Assembly (NCBI GenBank): GCA_028752905.1
Contig: JAQNBH010000283.1
Coordinates: 1 to 64,000, forward strand
From: Cladorhizidae sp. MBARI D1340-BT2
Lineage: Eukaryota > Porifera > Demospongiae > Poecilosclerida > Cladorhizidae
Direction: 5' to 3'
DNA length: 64,000 nt
Shown: positions 59,831 to 64,000 of the stretch, piece by piece
Layout: each line of letters begins with the position of its first letter
Numbering within the stretch: position 1 is the first letter of the stretch
Translations under genes and position numbers: made by a program
The notes under the pieces: model-generated
The model's database searches: none
What the model was told of the DNA's origin: nothing
The model's input: the letters and a program-made list of their open reading frames with translations, nothing else

Positions 59831-62800
59831 ATAGAGCTTCTTCTGGTTAAAAAAGGGGAGATATCTCATTTAAAGAGTAGAAACAGCTGCATAACATTGT
59901 AAAGGAATCTAATGCACATATTTTAAGGAGCGATTTGAGCCTTAAAATTCTCAAACACGTCTCAGTTGCAGCAAAATAGAGCTTCTTTCGGATAAAATGG
60001 GGAGATTTCTCACCAATAACTGTTTTCTGTCATTTAAAGAGTCGACACAGTTCCATAATGTTGAAAAGGAAGCTAATGTTCCCATTTAGACAAAATTGAG
60101 CGATGTCACACCGTTTTTTCTCAAAACACCAAAAAAACTCGATATTAGTGATCAAATTAAGAGCTTAAAAAGTGGAGATTTCTTACCAAAAGCCATTTTC
60201 TGCCATTTAAAGAGTAGAAATAGTTCCATAATGTTTAAAAGCATGTTAATGTGCCCCTTTTGATGCTATTTCAGACCTTTTTTCTAAAAATGCTCTTCTT
60301 TCGATTAAAAAGGGGAGATTTCCGTTCCATAATGTTGAAAAGCATGCTAAAGTGCACATTTTGACAAGAATGATCTGTTTTTCCTCAAAACGCTCGAAAA
60401 TGTCCCAATTGGAGCAAAATATAGCTCTTTGGGTTAAAAAAGGGGAGATTTCTCACCAAAAGTCGTTTTCTGTAATGAAAAGTTCAATAATGTAGATACG
60501 GAAACTAATGTGCCGATTTAAAAAAAATTAGGGATTTCAGCTGTTTCTCCTCAAAATGCTAAAAAGCGTCCCAATTGGAGCAAAATAGAGCATCTTACGT
60601 TAATAGGGGAGATTTCTGACCAAAAACCAGTTTTCTGTCAATTAAAAAGTAGAAACAGCTCGATAATGTTGTAAAGGAAACTAATGTGTCTTTTGTTAAG
60701 AATGAGCGGTTTTTCCTCAAAAACATCTCAATTGGAACAAAATATATATTTTTCCGGTAAAACGGGGAGATTTCTTAGCAAGTCATTATAAGAGTAGAAA
60801 CAGTGCCATAATGTTTCTAATGTTCCCATTTTGACCAAAAATCTATTATGATTCTCGATTAAAATAGCGGTTAAAAATGGGAGATTTCTGACCAAAAGCC
60901 ATTTTCTGGCATTTAAAAGTAGAAACAGTTCCATAATGTTGAAAAGGAAGCTAATGTGCCCAATTTGATAAGAATGAGCGATTTCAGACCGTTTTTTTCA
61001 AAATGCTCTTCTTTCGAAGATTTCTGTTCCATAATGTTGAAAAGGAAGCTAAAGTGCACATTTTGACAAGAATGAGCTGTTTTTCCTCAAAACGCTCAAA
61101 AAGTTCACCATTGGAGCAAAATAGAGGGGAGATGTCTCACCAAAAGTCGTTTTCTGTAATTTAAAGTGTAGAAAAGTTCAATAATGTTGATACGGAAACT
61201 AATGTGCCCATTTTTTCAAAATTAGGGATTTCAGACTGTTTCTTCTCAAATGCTCAAAACCGGAGCAAAATAGAGCTTCTTACAGTTAATAGGGACGATT
61301 TCTGACCAAAAAGCCGTTTTGTTTCATTTAAAAAGTGAAACATCTCCATAATGTTGTAAAGGAAACTAATTGGCGTATTTTATTAAGAATGAGCGGTTTT
61401 TCCTCTCAATTGGAACAAAATAGAGTTTTTTCCAGTAAAAAAGGGGAGATTTCTAAGCAAAAGTCATTTAATGAGTAGAAACAGTTCCATAATGTTGAAA
61501 AGGAAACTAATGTGCGATTTTGATAAGAATGATCGATATCAGACTGTTTTTCCTCAAAATGCTCAAAAACGTTCCAATTGGAGCAAAATAGCGGTTAAAA
61601 ATGGGAAATTTCTCATTTAAATGAGAAATCTCCCCTATTTTAACCTCTATTTTGCTCCAATAGGAAGGTATTTGATCATTTTTAGGAAAAACAGTCGTGA
61701 ACTCGCTCATTCTTATCAAAATGGCACATTAGCATCCTTTTGAACATTATGGAACTCTTTCTCCACTTTAAATGAATACTTTGCTCCAATTGGGACGTTT
61801 TTGAGCGTTTTGAGGGGAAAAAGTCTGAAATCGCTCATTCTTGGCAAAATGGGCACTTTAGTTTCCTTTTCAACATTATGGAACTGTTTCTACTCTTAAA
61901 ATCTCCCTTTTTTACTGGAAAAAACTCTATTTTGTTCTAATTGAGATGTTTTGAGGAAAAACCGCTCATTCTTAATAAAAGACGCCTATTAGATTCCTTT
62001 ACAACATTAATGAGCTGTTTCTACTTTTTAATTGACAGAAATCGGCTTTTTGGTCAGAAATCTCCCCTATTAACCGTAAGAAGCTCTATTTTACTCCAAT
62101 TGGGACGCTTTTAGCATTTTGGGGAGAAACAGTCGGAAATCCCTCATTTTGTAAAAATGGGCACATAATTTCTGTATCAACATTATTGAACTTTTCAACA
62201 CTTTAAATTACAGAAAACGACTTTTGGTGTGAAATCTCTCCATTTTAACCGAAAGAAGCTCTATTGTGCTCCAATGGGGAAATATTTGAGCGTTTTTAGG
62301 GAAAACAGCTCATTCTTGTCAAAATGTGCAATTTAGCTTCCTTTTCAACATTATGGAACAGAAATCTCCCCATTTTAACCGAAAGAAGAGCATTATGAGA
62401 AAAACCGGTCGTTCATTCTTATAATAATGGCTTCCTTTTCAACATTATGGAACTGTTTCTACTTTTAAATGCCAGAAAATGGCTCTTGGTCTGAAATCTC
62501 CCATTTTTAACCGCTATTTTATCGAGAACAATTAATGTGTTTTTTTAACGATTTAAGAAAAAAATTCTAATTTTTGTAAAAATGGGAACATTAGCTTCAT
62601 TTTCAACATTATGGATCTGTTTGTACTCTTTAAATGACAGAAAACAGCTATTGGTGATAAATCTACCCTTTTTAACCGAAGAAGCTCTATTTTGCTCCAA
62701 ATGAGACGAATTGAGAATTTTGAGGAAAAACGGTCTGACATCGCTCATTCTTAACAAAATATGTGCATTAGATTCCTTTACAAAATTATGCAGCTGTTTC

Positions 62801-64000
62801 TACTCTTTAAATGATAAATTTCCCCTTTTTAACCGCTATTTTGCTCCAATTGGAACGTTTTTGAGCATTTTGAGGAAAAACAGTCTGATATCGATCATTC
62901 TTATCAATATCGCACATTAGTTTCCTTTTCAACATTATGGAACTGTTTCTACTCATTAAATGATTTTTGCTAAGAAATCTGCACTTTATTACTGGAAAAA
63001 ACTCTATTTTGTTCCAATTGAGAGGAAAAACGCTCATTCTTAATAAAATACGCCAATTAGTTTCCTTTACAACATTATGGAGATGTTTCACTTTATAAAT
63101 GAATCAAAACGGCTTTTTGGTCAGAAATCGTCCCTATTAACTGTAAGAAGCTCTATTTTCATCCGGTTTTGAGCATTTGAGAAGAAACAGTCTGAAATCC
63201 CTAATTTTGAAAAAATGGGCACATTAGTTTCCGTATCAACATTATTGAACTTTTCTACACTTTAAATTACAGAAAACGACTTTTGGTGAGACATCTCCCC
63301 TCTATTTTGCTCCAATGGTGAACTTTTTGAGCGTTTTGAGGAAAAACAGCTCATTCTTGTCAAAATGTACACTGTAGCTTCCTTTTCAACATTATGGAAC
63401 AGAAATCTACCCTTTTTAACCAAAAGAAGAGCATTTTGAAAAAAACGGTCTGAAATCGCTCATTCATATCAATTTCGGCACATTAGCTTCCTTTTCAACA
63501 TTATGGAACTGTTTCTACTTTTAAATGCCAGAAATGGCTTTTGGTCAGAAATCTCCCATTTATAACCGCTATTTTAATCGAGAATCATAATAGATTTTTG
63601 GTCAAAATTGGAACATTAGCAACATTATGGCACTGTTTCTACTCTTTCAATGACAGAGACTTTTTAACCGTCTATTTTGAGAATTTTTTGGGAAAAACGG
63701 TCTGAAATCGCTCATTCTTAAACAAAATATGTGCATTAGATTCCTTTACAACATTACGCAGCTGTTTCTACTCTTTAAATGGGAAATCTCGCCTTTTTTA
63801 ACCAGAAGAAGCTCTATTTTGATCCAATTGGATCGTTTTTGAGCATTTTGAGGTAAAACAGTCTGAAATCGCTCATTCTTATCAAAATGGCACTTTAGCT
63901 TCCATTTCAACATTATGGAACTATTTCTCCACTTTAAATGAATATTTTGCTACAATTGGGACGTTTTTGAGCGTTTTGACGGGGAAAAGTCTGAAATCGC
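59831..64000 (+). repeat. Tandem macro-unit 3 (start only, cut by the window)
   Basis: 4,170 bp of A+T-rich satellite equivalent to the start of unit 2 at a constant shift of 15,805 bp: plus-oriented to 61618, minus-oriented after. Visible substitutions against unit 2 include G to A at 59896 and C to A at 61523. The window ends inside the minus-oriented satellite, so more units may follow. Confidence 0.9.

Noticed and set aside
1..64000. rRNA genes, group I/II introns or bacterial/plasmid origins
   Set aside because: No recognisable conserved rRNA segments, intron cores or bacterial operon structure were seen on either strand.

Overview
The window is repeat-dense eukaryotic DNA with no convincing conserved protein gene. 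It is A+T-rich. It has tRNA-derived pol III repeats, a TTAA-flanked DNA-transposon relative, interleaved satellites and TATA/AATAAA signals. This suggests an animal genome, perhaps an invertebrate, but the organism cannot be named from the sequence. Nearly everything is one of five repeat families: (1) a satellite of about 90 bp organised as a dimer of about 182 bp; (2) a roughly 1.5-kb terminal-inverted-repeat element flanked by TTAA; (3) a repeat of about 310-330 bp with a tRNA-Thr(UGU)-like head; (4) a 13-bp minisatellite; (5) an A+T-rich satellite of about 179 bp.

Bases 1-22674 are a higher-order array. Eight copies of the TTAA element all sit in the same position of the same satellite half-monomer. 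They are separated by 0.5-1.9 kb of the 90/182-bp satellite, giving a period of about 2.77 kb in the best-kept copies. The simplest history is one insertion into one satellite monomer, followed by amplification of satellite plus element together.

Bases 22675-44025 form a large palindrome: arms of about 10.08 kb and a spacer of 1,191 bp (32750-33940). From outside inwards each arm holds a short stretch of family-1 satellite, a 1.32-kb single-copy-like island with two small ORFs, a remnant of satellite, an array of 16 tRNA-headed repeats, a 13-bp minisatellite and the A+T-rich satellite.

From 30963 onward the inner part of the palindrome and its whole right arm are repeated head to tail. Unit 1 is 30963-44025 (13,063 bp), unit 2 is 44026-59830 (15,805 bp) and unit 3 starts at 59831 and runs off the window. 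Both visible unit junctions are identical. Unit 2 is longer mainly because of an internal 2,733-bp duplication whose breakpoint lies in the 13-bp minisatellite.

The only gene-like material is the island, present three times (23146-24468, 42236-43554, 58041-59359). A 73-residue acidic ORF is intact in all copies. A second, 94-residue ORF is intact only in the left copy; both right copies share a nonsense change and a C-tract frameshift. Most other open frames are by-products of satellites, of the tRNA-headed repeat, or of the 13-bp minisatellite, which is open in every frame because 13 is not a multiple of three.
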